A stretch of 28,796 nt of DNA from Ectocarpus siliculosus (lineage: Eukaryota > Sar > Phaeophyceae > Ectocarpales > Ectocarpaceae), in NCBI GenBank assembly GCA_000310025.1, contig FN649748.1, forward strand, positions 2,443,529-2,472,324, in the 5' to 3' direction. The stretch's first letter is position 1; every line of letters starts with the position of its first letter. The translations under genes and the position numbers were made by a program. The notes below the pieces were generated by a model. The model saw nothing but the letters and a program-made list of their open reading frames with translations. It had not been told where the DNA came from and did not search any database. Of the stretch, positions 1 through 8,277 are shown piece by piece.

Positions 1-512
1 TCCGCCCTCTCGTTCATCTTGTGCAGGACTTTCGTCAACTGGCGGTCAGGCAAGTTCTCGCTCTGGACATTCAAGAGGCCAGCTCCGAGGGCGTCCGCGT
101 TGTTCTTGAGGTCGTTGAGCTTGCCCGTGAGGCCCTCCTGGGTGTCTTGGATCTCCTGCTGCACTGTTGCCATCTCGTCAGCCAGCTTGGCTTGCCCCAT
201 TTCGAGCTGGCTCTGGAAGACGAGCTTCATCTTCTCCTCTGACGCGGCGATGGCGGCGGCGGTGGCGATCTCGGCCTCAGTCTGCCACCTCGCCCTCTCC
301 TCCTCGAGCTGGCTCTGGAAGACCAGCTGCATCTTCTTTTCCATCTTCTCCCCGGACGCGGCGACGGCGGCGGCGGTGGCAATATCGGCCTCAGTCTGCC
401 ACCTCCTGCTCTCCTCCTCGTGGTTGGACACAGCTCCGGCGAACTGCCGCGAACGCCGGCAGAGGGTCATCACCAGCCAGCAGCAGCTCAGCCCGCTGCA
501 CAGCGCCGTCAT
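1..512 (-). CDS. Coiled-coil protein, unit A copy (3' end outside window)
   Basis: The reading frame is open from an ATG at 510-512 to the window edge, giving 170 residues without a stop. The start was chosen by homology with the other two copies. Residues about 3-18 form a short hydrophobic stretch (LCSGLSCCWLVMTLC) followed by basic residues, which could be a signal anchor. After it come two tandem 34-38-residue repeats of the type EEER.RWQTEA.IATAAA.AAS.EKM..K.QLVFQSQL, predicted to be long amphipathic helix, then a helical region containing LADEMATVQQ and VLHKMNERAE. I do not recognise a family. It could be a membrane-anchored coiled-coil protein; function unknown. It differs from the unit B copy by only a few residues. 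Confidence 0.6.
   Translation of the reverse strand, partial: MTALCSGLSCCWLVMTLCRRSRQFAGAVSNHEEESRRWQTEADIATAAAVAASGEKMEKKMQLVFQSQLEEERARWQTEAEIATAAAIAASEEKMKLVFQSQLEMGQAKLADEMATVQQEIQDTQEGLTGKLNDLKNNADALGAGLLNVQSENLPDRQLTKVLHKMNERA
204..419 (-). repeat. Intragenic coiled-coil repeats, 2 units (102 + 114 bp)
   Basis: GAGCTGGCTCTGG recurs at 204 and 306, marking a 102-bp unit and a following 114-bp unit. The difference is 12 bp (four codons), so the frame is preserved. Each encodes one helical repeat of 34 or 38 residues. Confidence 0.85.
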
Positions 513-538
513 CGACCAGTCCCTGGATCAGCCGTCAT
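509..538 (-). promoter_or_regulatory. uORF overlapping the coiled-coil start codon (unit A)
   Basis: A 9-codon upstream ORF (MTADPGTGR) ends in a TGA that shares two bases with the main ATG (ATGA). The arrangement could favour termination-reinitiation. It is present in all three units. Confidence 0.4.
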
Positions 539-769
539 GAATGTTGAAACAATACGCACACCGGTGGCAGCAGTATCAAGTCTACAGCAGTAGTCACGGT
601 CGAATATGTAAATGCGCATCGATGAGAGCTCCATAAACAAACGGCGAAACTCATACCGAAACAGCGTTCGTCCGTACCCAGTTTACGAACACGCTGTGCC
701 ACACGTCAACCCACCGAAGGTCATGAGGACATATTTGGCAGCGACGCTGAGAATGAATCAAGCAATCGC
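539..769. other. Leader between exon-array stop and coiled-coil gene (unit A)
   Basis: No convincing gene. On the minus strand this is the presumed 3' UTR of the exon-array gene and the promoter/5' leader of the coiled-coil gene. The same stretch lies at about 11074-11304 (B) and 27404-27631 (C). Short ORFs on both strands (for example a 61-codon plus ORF at 612-797) are conserved only because the duplications are recent. Confidence 0.5.
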
Positions 770-1108
770 TCATCTGCAGAACAGAAAATACTGTTGAAAC
801 GGAACTCCTGTGATGGCAGGTAATCTTCTCCCTGAATGATGGCTGAGCACCGATTTTTCCAAAATCGCGGGTAACGTCAACACCAATGGCATGGCTCTCG
901 CCATCCACCCAACCGTTGGGCAAACGCGATGAACTCTGAGCTGACGGGGAAACGTATCGTCCGAAGAAACGACCTTCCGAAGAAGAACACTGCCATGCAC
1001 AAAGAACATGACCGAAGCATACCTGACAGGCATGGCAACAGGCACGCTGTAGTTCCACGAACGCCACCCTGCCTTCTGGACCAAGAACATGAGGCTCCAG
1101 AACCCGAA
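770..1108 (-). CDS. Candidate 3'-terminal exon(s) of exon-array gene, unit A
   Basis: A strong polypyrimidine tract ending TACCAG at 1109 marks an acceptor, and CAG|GTATGC (donor at 1022) a donor, giving an 86-bp exon 1023-1108. In phase 0 it reads FGFWSLMFLVQKAGWRSWN and on to AMPV. A second acceptor (TTCTGTTCTGCAG, ending at 774) would join it to A|TGA, so the protein ends AMPVR. The 249-bp intron is open in the same frame and reaches the same stop (TGA at 770-772), so it can be retained without a frameshift. The phase match to the upstream exons is the main reason to assign this to the exon-array gene. No family recognised. Confidence 0.4.
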   Translation of the reverse strand, partial: FGFWSLMFLVQKAGWRSWNYSVPVAMPVRYASVMFFVHGSVLLRKVVSSDDTFPRQLRVHRVCPTVGWMARAMPLVLTLPAILEKSVLSHHSGRRLPAITGVPFQQYFLFCR

Positions 1109-1329
1109 CTGGTATCAAAAAAGGGTGGGGTCGGAGGGGCAGGGAGGGGAAGGGTTAGCTGAGCGAAAACGCTGCAAAGGAGTGGTGCAGTTCTCGTCTG
1201 TCTCTGTCACGAGACGATGCGTGTTCGACAGCAGTTCTGGGCAACATCAACCGTGCCTATGATGCTCCGGAAATTTCGCCAACGAATAGCACCGCCTATG
1301 CCGTTCAACAAACTCGAATCGCCGGGGGG

Positions 1330-1330
1330 G

Positions 1331-1386
<56 letters not shown>

Positions 1387-1398
1387 GGTTGTTTGCCT
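1330..1398 (+). repeat. (GTT)n microsatellite, interrupted by GAT/GTG
   Basis: About 70 bp of GTT units with GATGTT interruptions, inside the presumed intron. Unit C has a shorter version (about 28193-28231), so the tract changed length after duplication. The Thr-rich minus-strand ORF through it is a by-product. Confidence 0.85.
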
Positions 1399-1559
1399 TC
1401 GCATGAAAAACCGTCCCGGTTTCCGCTCATTACCTTCTAGCATCCGTACTGGGCCAACTAACGCGAACGCCTTCCGTGTTCACAGCCCAACTACCTCCCA
1501 AAAGGGGATGCACCTTTCTAGAAAAACAAAATGTACACCGCGGATATTCCGGCTCTCAC

Positions 1560-1781
1560 GTGCTTCTTGTCGTCCGCAACGTCCACTATCGAAGCCTGCT
1601 CGGCTTCCCACTCGCGCACGATGCGGTGCAGTTGGGATACCTGCCGGACCATGTTAGTCTCGGCCAGAAAAGCGCGATCGACCATCTGGGTGAGGTCGAC
1701 GGGGGTCACGGACGACAAGGTCGCCACCACGCATGCTCCAGGCTCGTCGCACAAGGGCATGGGACTCGCCTCGTCGATTGC
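1560..1781 (-). CDS. Exon-array gene: internal phase-0 exon, 74 codons (unit A)
   Basis: The exon lies between acceptor GTGCTACAG (before 1781) and donor CAC|GTGAGAG (after 1560). It is 222 bp, phase 0 at both ends. The product starts AIDEASPMPLCDEPGAC, continues VVATLSSVTPVDL and a helical stretch (QMVDRAFLAETN, LHRIVREWEAEQ), and ends DDKKH. It is clearly paralogous to the B exon at 12316-12549 and, in its first half, to 13660-13821, sharing the core EPGAC.VA.LS. In this unit it is the only internal exon left. Its upstream partner exon is truncated at 2042, so it is probably not expressed as in unit B. The family is not recognised. Confidence 0.55.
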
Positions 1782-1895
1782 CTGTAGCACGCAATGGGAA
1801 GGTGACGCAGCGGGCGAACATGGCGAAGGCGGTGTAAGAGAGCAAAACAATGGGTAGTCCGCGCCAACCATCGTTGATCACCCACGAGAAACTGG

Positions 1896-2321
1896 CAGAC
1901 ACAGGATTTGCGCCACGGCACTCTGTGGTTTTCCCTCTAGCCAAGAGCTTCCAACAAGCGGCACAGCTGCCGATTGTGGGGCAACTCCGGTGGGGACATG
2001 TGGGCAACGAAGAAATGTACATTGCCCAGCCACTAAAGCCGCAGCATCCCGTGGCCCTTGAAGGCGTCCGCAAAAGGCAGCAGCGTGATAGCCACCAGTA
2101 GAAGCAGCATCGGCCACGCCGGAAACCACCTCATTATTCTCTCGCCTGTGTAGGGCATGAAAGCGGTAGGAGGCGCGGCTTTAGTGGCTGGGCAATGTAC
2201 ATTTCTTCGTTGCCCACATGTCCCCACCGGAGTTGCCCCACAATCGGCAGCTATGCTGCTTGTTGGAAGCTCTTGGCTAGAGGGAAAACCACAGAGTGCC
2301 GTGGCGCAAATCCTGTGTCTG
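1896..2321. repeat. 147-bp inverted repeat enclosing the signal-peptide exon (unit A)
   Basis: Arm 1896-2042 is the reverse complement of 2175-2321 with only 2 mismatches in 147 bases; the 132-bp spacer contains the signal-peptide coding sequence. Arm 2 is the normal 5' flank of the exon, as in unit B at about 15790-15936. Arm 1 is an inverted extra copy replacing the rest of the exon. The junction falls in GCCGCAGCAT, shared with the exon sequence of unit B, which suggests a microhomology or snap-back event. Any transcript through the block could fold into a long hairpin. Confidence 0.9.
2033..2158 (-). pseudogene. Truncated signal-peptide exon of exon-array gene (unit A)
   Basis: This is a 41-codon ORF from ATG 2156-2158, with an alternative in-frame ATG at 2132-2134. 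It has an N-terminal hydrophobic segment (PMLLLLVAITLLPFADA) typical of a signal peptide with an AxA-like cleavage site. The unit B counterpart continues for another 50 codons. Here the sequence diverges after GMLR and stops at TAG (2033-2035) exactly where the inverted 5' flank begins. No splice donor is visible before the break. It is a truncated exon or at best a secreted micropeptide. Confidence 0.65.
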
Positions 2322-3120
2322 GGTCTTGAATAATCTGACTCACACGATCCAAGGAGGGAAAACCGGGTCGGGCAATAAAGCTGTCCCTTGGAGGGAAAGT
2401 TATTTCATGGCTTACGCGGTGATCTATGTGTCTATCTCTCTTTCGAGTGTGACCAGCCTGAGCAGCAGCTGCATGGAGCAAGGGATATTCATCTGTGCGT
2501 GTACCGTAGCCACAACGAGAGAGAATCCGAGGGTCGACTTGGCTCCAGATCAAACAGCAAGCATGCTTTGTGGGATGATCATGCTCTTTCCGCCAGCGGC
2601 CTTGTGTGCGAGCAGAGCGCATCCACGGCGTGGCCCGTCGCCGAACATGTTGATAGACATGCACTGCGCACACCGGCAAACTCCAAACGCCCGGGCGCGC
2701 TCCTCCCCATCGAGTCTATCTGTTGGGTGTGTGCACTTCCCTCCTCCCCTCACAACAGCACACTTCTCTGTCCACACAAACAAACACACACTCCCGTACC
2801 TGCTTCTTGCCCCTCTCTCTGTGCTCCGCTTTCGCTCCTCTCTCGCGCACGATCTTGCTTCTTGTCCTCTCACTCAACAGCAGGATCGATCGGCGGCCGT
2901 TCTCCGAAAAGAGCCAGCAGCCGAGGTACGATCCGTTTGTGCCCTCTTCCAAAACCACCAGCTTTCCCTCTCTCCGCTCAACTTGCGACTCCAGCAAAAA
3001 AAGGCGGGAAGAGATGGGAGTGACACGGGTTCAGTCCTCTACAGGATCCGTCCCGGCTTTCTCTTAACGCTTCCAAGGGGTTTCGAATCTGTTACGCTTC
3101 GGCAGCCGGTAGCATGAAAA
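2322..3120. other. Upstream region with pyrimidine-rich tract (unit A)
   Basis: Lies upstream of the signal-peptide exon on the minus strand; copy in B at about 15937-16720. Long plus-strand ORFs cross it but have no domain or codon signal. A CT-rich tract (2790-2880) followed by GAG|GTACGA (about 2926) and a later CTCCAG|C acceptor (about 2994) could be a non-coding plus-strand exon boundary. In B the donor GT has become TT. Confidence 0.35.
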
Positions 3121-4236
3121 GATGAAAAGGCACGCCCACAACGAGCAACTTTAGCAGACATGTATCCATCCGCACGACCATATCTCCGATCAGATTAGGT
3201 CCGGCATTCTGCATTCATTCCGTTCTCGGTTCTCCCTTCCAGCATGCTGTCGTTGGCGGGACGTATCCCGTGATCTGGTTCCATCGCTCCCACCAGCACG
3301 GGCGCTACGATGTGGTGATGGTGGAGGTCGTGCGTCTTGGCAAGCTTGACCGAACGGGGCCCTGCGGAAGCTATCGATGTTTTGACCTGTTGTACCCCCG
3401 CCGTCATGTACCCCCCCGTCTGCCCGCACCATCTGAGGGCCCCTGCCTGATCTCCGCAATCTCCGAAGATTTCAAAACACCCAGCTCGTTCGTATATGTG
3501 TGTGTTGTGATTGCTGACAGCGCCGCGACCCTACTGCTGTGTACAGCGTTCGTATTTGTGTTGTGCGGTGTACCTGTCGTCATCTTCCCTGACTTATGAC
3601 TCGACGTCCCTCTCCGGGAAACGATCAATTGTTCCGCAGCTTCATCCGCGCTGCTGCAGCGCTGCAAGAGAGCCAGGCGTTGCTGATCGACGCGAGCTGT
3701 GAAGCACCCCGGGGACGACCATGAGCCAGGCCGAGTCAGGTGAGCTGGCCACGGGGGTTGATCACCTTTGCTGTCGATATATTTTATGGGTCATACACTG
3801 TCTACAGGAGCAAGGTTCTTCGTTACTCTAGACCGACGAGGCAATTCTAAGGCAGGTCCCCGACCATCAACGCCACTTCCAAAGTTGCAGGTTAAAATCT
3901 TATCTAACGGACTAGCAAGTTGTCACAAAGACACTGCGCCGTGTTCCCTGTGAAGGTTGAAGGTTACATTTTACAACACGCGACATGACGGAGGGTTTCT
4001 CCCCGATACCTTTGTCGTTGACCCAGTGTAGAGAACTACAGGGGATGTATTGCAAGATGTAGGCTACCTTGCAGATGTTTTTGTACTTGGCACCAGCTGG
4101 TATCACTGATATATATCATAATCATCTGTGTATAGACGTAGCTCGACTCGAAATGCGTCCAGTACCCAGCCGGTTTTCCCCCCACTCACTGCAAAGACTC
4201 CACCACATCCCGTTCGACTGTGGTTGTATCTCGAAT
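3121..4236. other. No gene recognised (unit A)
   Basis: About 1.1 kb, copied in B at about 16722-17845. Only short ORFs in competing frames. B contains a small tandem duplication (AGCTTGAC twice, near 16940) and C-run differences. I see no splice-bounded coding segment. Confidence 0.4.
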
Positions 4237-4344
4237 GGGCATGTTAGTGCACTGCCGCCCTCAGCGGTCTGTGGTGTTGAGACTGGGGACTATGTTATCC
4301 CAGGAACAGCTGATAAAAAAGGACCATGTATTGTATATATTCGT

Positions 4345-4429
4345 CACGCAAGCCCCTCAGGCAAGCTGGTATTCGACACGCAAGCCCCTCAGGCAAGCTG
4401 GTATTCAACACGCAAGCCCCTCAGGCAAG
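4345..4429 (+). repeat. 32-bp tandem repeat in LTR, 2.7 copies
   Basis: Units start at 4345, 4377 and 4409 (CACGCAAGCCCCTCAGGCAA...). Present in all three LTRs. On the minus strand it lies upstream of the TATA-like box, where U3 enhancer repeats would be expected. Confidence 0.9.
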
Positions 4430-4431
4430 TG

Positions 4432-4459
4432 CCGGGAGCACACCGCTGTGTGCTCCCGG
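4432..4459 (+). repeat. Perfect 12-bp hairpin in LTR
   Basis: Stem 4432-4443 (CCGGGAGCACAC) pairs with 4448-4459 across loop CGCT, followed by the self-complementary GGGGCCCC. Conserved in all LTR copies. Confidence 0.9.
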
Positions 4460-4576
4460 GGGCCCCGCACTTGGACCACAACGGCGTACATACCCTCACA
4501 CCCATACTTCCCATACGCGTATCCCCCACAGAGGATGCACAGATCGGACTCATATCCAAGTACCACAAACAGGGTA

Positions 4577-5086
4577 GCTTTTCTGTTTGTATATTTATTT
4601 TCCATAAGGCTTGAGTTACATAGAGCTGGCTCACGGTTGGGGCATCGTGAGAGTTACTCTTCTCTCTGGGGGGAGACATTGCCATCTGTGACGCAATTAC
4701 GAAACTATACCCAAAGAGGACAACCCATGTACTGCTTTGCAGAGTATAAGGGCTAGAAGACTACAGTACAGCAGTAGTCTTCTTCTGAAAGTCCAATGTA
4801 CTTGTGTTGTCGATTTGTTCTTGATTTGTGTTCGTGAAAGACAGCATCGCATCACATTGATTTCCGGTGATCATCACAACAGCTGGTCATGCACGAAAGT
4901 CTCCCAAGGGTTCAGAATAATCGAACAAAACCTCATTGGTAAGGATACCAAGGTCTGACAACGGTGGCATGTTCACGGCCATTGCCATTCATATCGGCGT
5001 GGGTTTGATTCATGGGAATCAGCCAACAGCATGCGCAGAGTTGCTTGACATGAGCACCACTCCACACTGCTGCAGTCCCAGTAAAC
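4577..5086. other. No gene recognised (unit A)
   Basis: Right flank of the solo LTR, copied at 20440-20950 in unit B. Only short ORFs; no splice-bounded coding segment seen. Confidence 0.4.
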
Positions 5087-5233
5087 ATGGCGTTTACACC
5101 CGCTGGCCTGAATATTGGTTCGGTGATGGGTCAACAACAAGTGCAATTTTTCCCAATATATTGCTTTGCCTATGCCACTGCAGGTGGAGCTGGCTTTGAC
5201 AACGCAGCACTTGGTCGCCTCCGTGAACCATGA
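5087..5233 (+). CDS. Small ORF or exon, 48 aa (unit A)
   Basis: A complete small ORF beginning MAFTPAGLNIGSVMGQQQ and ending AALGRLREP. Its composition is that of a real protein (no low complexity, balanced residues), and the reading frame is kept in unit B. The three base differences between copies are all non-synonymous, so purifying selection is not shown. It could be a free small protein or an exon; GCACTGCAG|GTGGAGC near 5183 could act as a donor. Product unknown. Confidence 0.3.
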   Translation: MAFTPAGLNIGSVMGQQQVQFFPIYCFAYATAGGAGFDNAALGRLREP

Positions 5234-5537
5234 GACCATGTACGCTACGCTCTTACCGCTGTTTATCGACAATCACACGACCGGAAGCATGTTTTGAGGG
5301 TGTGTATATTTTTATCCCGCCTCCTCTTCTGTCTACACCTTTCGACATGCTTCTTGATATTTTCGCGACCAGGCTGCGGAGTCGCACGCGAGGCAGGGCC
5401 GATTTCGGCATGGCTCTCCGTATGCCTGCCGCTCGTTTTGCTCTCTTTCCTGCCTGCATTATCTGTCGAACGCCCCCAGGGAACTTGTCGTTGGTTGGTT
5501 TGTGTCTGCCTTCCCTGCTAAATTCACTCCCTCACAG

Positions 5538-5793
5538 ATGCCACACCCGCTCATGTTGCGCTCCAGCTGCTGCTGCCGGTGCTGCCGCTGCCATTGCTCA
5601 ACCCCCGTTTGCTACCGCTGTGCGACAGTCTACATCTCCACGATGGTCACCCCTTGAGCTTTCCCTATTACGAACCAGCAGCACTGCTACTTGGGGGATA
5701 TTTGCACCACAGCGCTACGGAACTATTGTACGTAGCAGGAGAGCCGCTGCTGTGAATCCTGTGCCTCCTCCATTCACTTGTTCACACTTCCGC

Positions 5794-5835
<42 letters not shown>

Positions 5836-6681
5836 CAGATCCTTTGGATGGTACCTGGCAGGGACGAAGGAGGCGGGGGTCGTCAATCTGCCGGGGGGTG
5901 GGCGCCTCATGCTGATGCCCACAGCAGCGGATCCCGAGGGTGAGAGCATGGTTAGGTTGGCACAACATCAACAACAACAGGGTGGAGGTGGCTCGGTCCT
6001 CGCTGGGTATCCTGCTGCTGCCGTACGCTATTTAGCCGAGTTACGCTGGCGTGTTTATGTTTGGGGCACGTTGCGGGTGTGTGTGTGTGTTTTGTGTTTT
6101 TCTGTGGCCGGTTGGCTGGGGGCCTGATCGCTTCCTTCTCCCGCTTCTTGTCATCTTTCACTCACAAGAGTGTTGTCTTTGTCGAGATGTTGCTTGAGGG
6201 CATCGCATGCACCGGTGGTGTATATCCAGGTAATTTACTGGTACGCCTCCCGGGCACTAAAAATTGGTCAGGCATCGACTCGGGCTTTTAAGTCCCGACT
6301 CACTGCTATACTAGCCTCCATGTTGTCGGCCTCCGGGTGATGGCACTACACTAGTTTAGTTTCAGCGCCACTTCTTGAGCGCAATGCCTCTGTCCCTTCG
6401 TCGCCTCAATGCGGTTCATCTGTTCATTCGGACCAATGGATCATGCAAGCGTACGGTACGGTACAGTACGGTGCAGTACAGTCCAGTACGCTGTTCTTCA
6501 CTGTTGTATTGTCGTATTTTAGGATCTTTGGCCTCGATCCTCCATTTGCCTTTTCCATTTGTCGGGTGCCTCCGGACACAGGTACCGCCGCCGCTGCCGC
6601 CGCAGTCTTATATTCTTCGGCATGCAGCAATACTTCGGATGTGCCAACGCCTCCACGGCCACGCCCTGCGTAGAGGAGTGA
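5538..6681 (+). CDS. Candidate multi-exon gene, plus strand (unit A)
   Basis: Several consecutive segments look like exons. (1) 5538-5731, after acceptor CCCTCACAG, reads LLLPVLPLPLLNPRLLPL then YYEPAALLLGGYLHHSATEL. (2) From 5839, after a CTG-run acceptor, one frame reads AGVVNLPGGGRLMLMPTAAD then PEGESMVRLAQHQQQQ and on to AELRWRVYVWGTLR before GTGTGTGT at about 6078. (3) About 6168-6230 reads SVVFVEMLLEGIACTGGVYP before donor CAG|GTAATT. (4) 6610-6681 reads FFGMQQYFGCANASTATPC and stops at TGA. Exon phases do not all agree, so the model is tentative. No family recognised. Confidence 0.3.
5795..5837 (+). repeat. (TGC)n microsatellite (unit A)
   Basis: About 43 bp of TGC with one GTT interruption, ending in CTGCAG. 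The unit B copy (21659-21689) is shorter and uninterrupted. It may serve as the pyrimidine tract of a 3' splice site. Confidence 0.85.
6450..6494 (+). repeat. 5-bp tandem repeat GTACR
   Basis: A run of GTACG/GTACA units. Unit B (about 22300-22344) has an uninterrupted run, while here two units are degenerate (GTGCA, GTCCA). Confidence 0.8.
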
Positions 6682-7322
6682 AATCAGGTTTTGTAATAGT
6701 GATGGTGGTGGTGGTGGTGGCGGCGGAGAAGAGGAGGCAGCGGCATCGCTAGGAGGATTCTTAGGGTCGCTGACGGGCAGCATGCACCAGCCTAGGAAAT
6801 GCGTGGCCGGCACGGCAGCGGGTGAGCACCAGCAGCACCACTTTGTTGTCATTTGTCACTCTTCAGCTCTCCAGTCGAGCAAGCCCTGGCCGTTTACATT
6901 TGTTCATCGTCACCCTGAGGTCGAACTACGTACGCCTCGTAACGTACGTTACAAAATAGCCGTCGGAGGCCGTACACCCCAAATACCGCATGGAAGTGTG
7001 TACCCACCCTTTTGTGGGATAGGAGGCCTGTGACCACAGAAGGGTTGGATCGGTACTAGTGTCAGAAGGTACGGAGCAGAGAGAGACCCGTTTGCTTTTG
7101 TGTGAAGGTTTCGATTACGGCAACAAGGACAACGATGAAAACAAGAAGACTGTTTCTGCGAGAAATGACCGGGGAATACCTTGAGGCACAGACCACCATC
7201 TGCCCGAATATGTCGAAGCTAACCTTCTTTGTTTCTCTCTGCGCGTGCTCGTTGTCTGCCCGCCGCCGCGCACGCAGTCTGCCGGTGACCTGTTTGATTG
7301 TCTGGCACCTGGCCAGGATTGA
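6682..7322. other. No gene recognised (unit A)
   Basis: Contains a (GGT)n run at about 6703-6722 and ORFs in competing frames; copy in B at about 22532-23172. A Pro/Ala-rich minus-strand ORF across 6424-6852 is open in both copies but is low complexity. Confidence 0.35.
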
Positions 7323-7538
7323 GCAGAGTTTGGCTCGAAGAAGGCGGGAGTGGGCGCACGCATGGTGGCTTGGGGCATGGATACGATGGAAAAATGTGAG
7401 AGTTTGTCTCTCACGAACCGGTTGGCAGCAAGAATCATCGAAGATCAGGATTCGATGCTTGTCTGTGTCGCGCCCAAACCCAAGAGTGCACATTGGTTCT
7501 ACCGTGGCATGTTTATTGGTTTGGTTCGGTTCTCATGA
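7323..7538 (+). CDS. Candidate terminal exon (unit A)
   Basis: Open from after a TGA at 7320 to TGA 7536-7538, with a possible acceptor GAGCAG|A at 7326. It reads EFGSKKAGVGARMVAWGMD, then LTNRLAARIIEDQDSML and VCVAPKP.SAHWFYRGMFIG. This is protein-like and not low complexity. Compared with unit B there are four non-synonymous and two synonymous changes, which is what neutral drift would give. Family unknown. Confidence 0.3.
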   Translation, partial: AEFGSKKAGVGARMVAWGMDTMEKCESLSLTNRLAARIIEDQDSMLVCVAPKPKSAHWFYRGMFIGLVRFS

Positions 7539-7998
7539 CCGCATTCATACGACTACGGCCCGGAGACGTGTACAGCATATGCCGGCGTTGAGCGATCTAG
7601 CCCCCTACCCCTGGTCTCCCGTGATCGTATCCTCTCGACACACTGTGCTATCCTTCGGCGCATAGGTATCTAGTTGTCTTGTTTATGTCACGGGGTCACT
7701 GCCTTCCTCTCTCTCGCGCGCCACCTTTGCCATATTTTTCTTGTCCCGCGGGGGGGCTTGGCGTGTTGGGCTCGAAGCTGAAGTTCGAAAGGTTCCCCCA
7801 CGTTCTCGTATTCTTGCGTGAAGATCCCTGTTGCTTATGATGGTGACCATGGACCCAGGTCCCATAGGCGTAGGCGCACGTTGTCCCCGCCGCACCCCCA
7901 TTCCTTGCACAACCTACCAAGCAACGACGTCCCCGCGGCCCTGAGATGATGTTGATGCCCCTCAATGGTCAACACCACCCCTCCCCCGCATACTGCGC
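7539..7998. other. No gene recognised (unit A)
   Basis: Short ORFs only. In unit B a 36-bp insertion (about 23672-23708) falls inside the matching stretch. Confidence 0.4.
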
Positions 7999-8277
7999 TT
8001 GGCTTTCCGTCCCAAAAGCAGGCGAGAAAACGAAGAGGACCCAAGCTTCAAGCCCAGCTGCAACGGACCAAGAGCATCGTGTTCCGCTGGGGTGTGTGCT
8101 GCGGAAGCTGTCGGAGGTGCGGTGCCTGCAGTTTCAGCAAGGCCCTCGGCACGACCCCAGACGCAAGCCAGGGTCCCCGACGCCTCCCGGAACGCCGCCG
8201 AGGAGGAGAGGGCGTCGGTCGGGCAGCTGTACTCCGATCTGAGGAGAGACATGTGGGCCGGAGTCTGAAGTGGTAGT

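Larger units (their letters stand above)
4242..4571 (-). mobile_element. Solo LTR (unit A)
   Basis: This 330-bp sequence starts TGTTAG and ends AAACA (TG...CA). It is flanked by GGGCA (4237-4241) and GGGTA (4572-4576), a 5-bp target-site duplication with one change. The same site in unit B holds a full element with two copies of this LTR. It contains a TATA-like TATATA on the minus strand (about 4334-4340), a 32-bp tandem repeat and a perfect 12-bp hairpin. A solo LTR at the orthologous position is the product expected from LTR-LTR recombination. Confidence 0.9.

Noticed and set aside
1207-1443. Thr-rich minus-strand ORF
   Set aside because: It is only the translation of the (GTT)n microsatellite; the length differs in unit C.
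2296-3117. 273-codon plus-strand ORF (and 15909-16664)
   Set aside because: Composition is that of CT-rich DNA; competing frames are equally long and the copies differ by frame-changing indels.
4345-4429. CRISPR-like array
   Set aside because: The 32-bp units are head-to-tail without spacers and lie inside an LTR in a eukaryotic genome.
6270-6310. tRNA or structured RNA at the TCGGG...TCCCGA stem
   Set aside because: Short imperfect stem without cloverleaf features or CCA-type ends.
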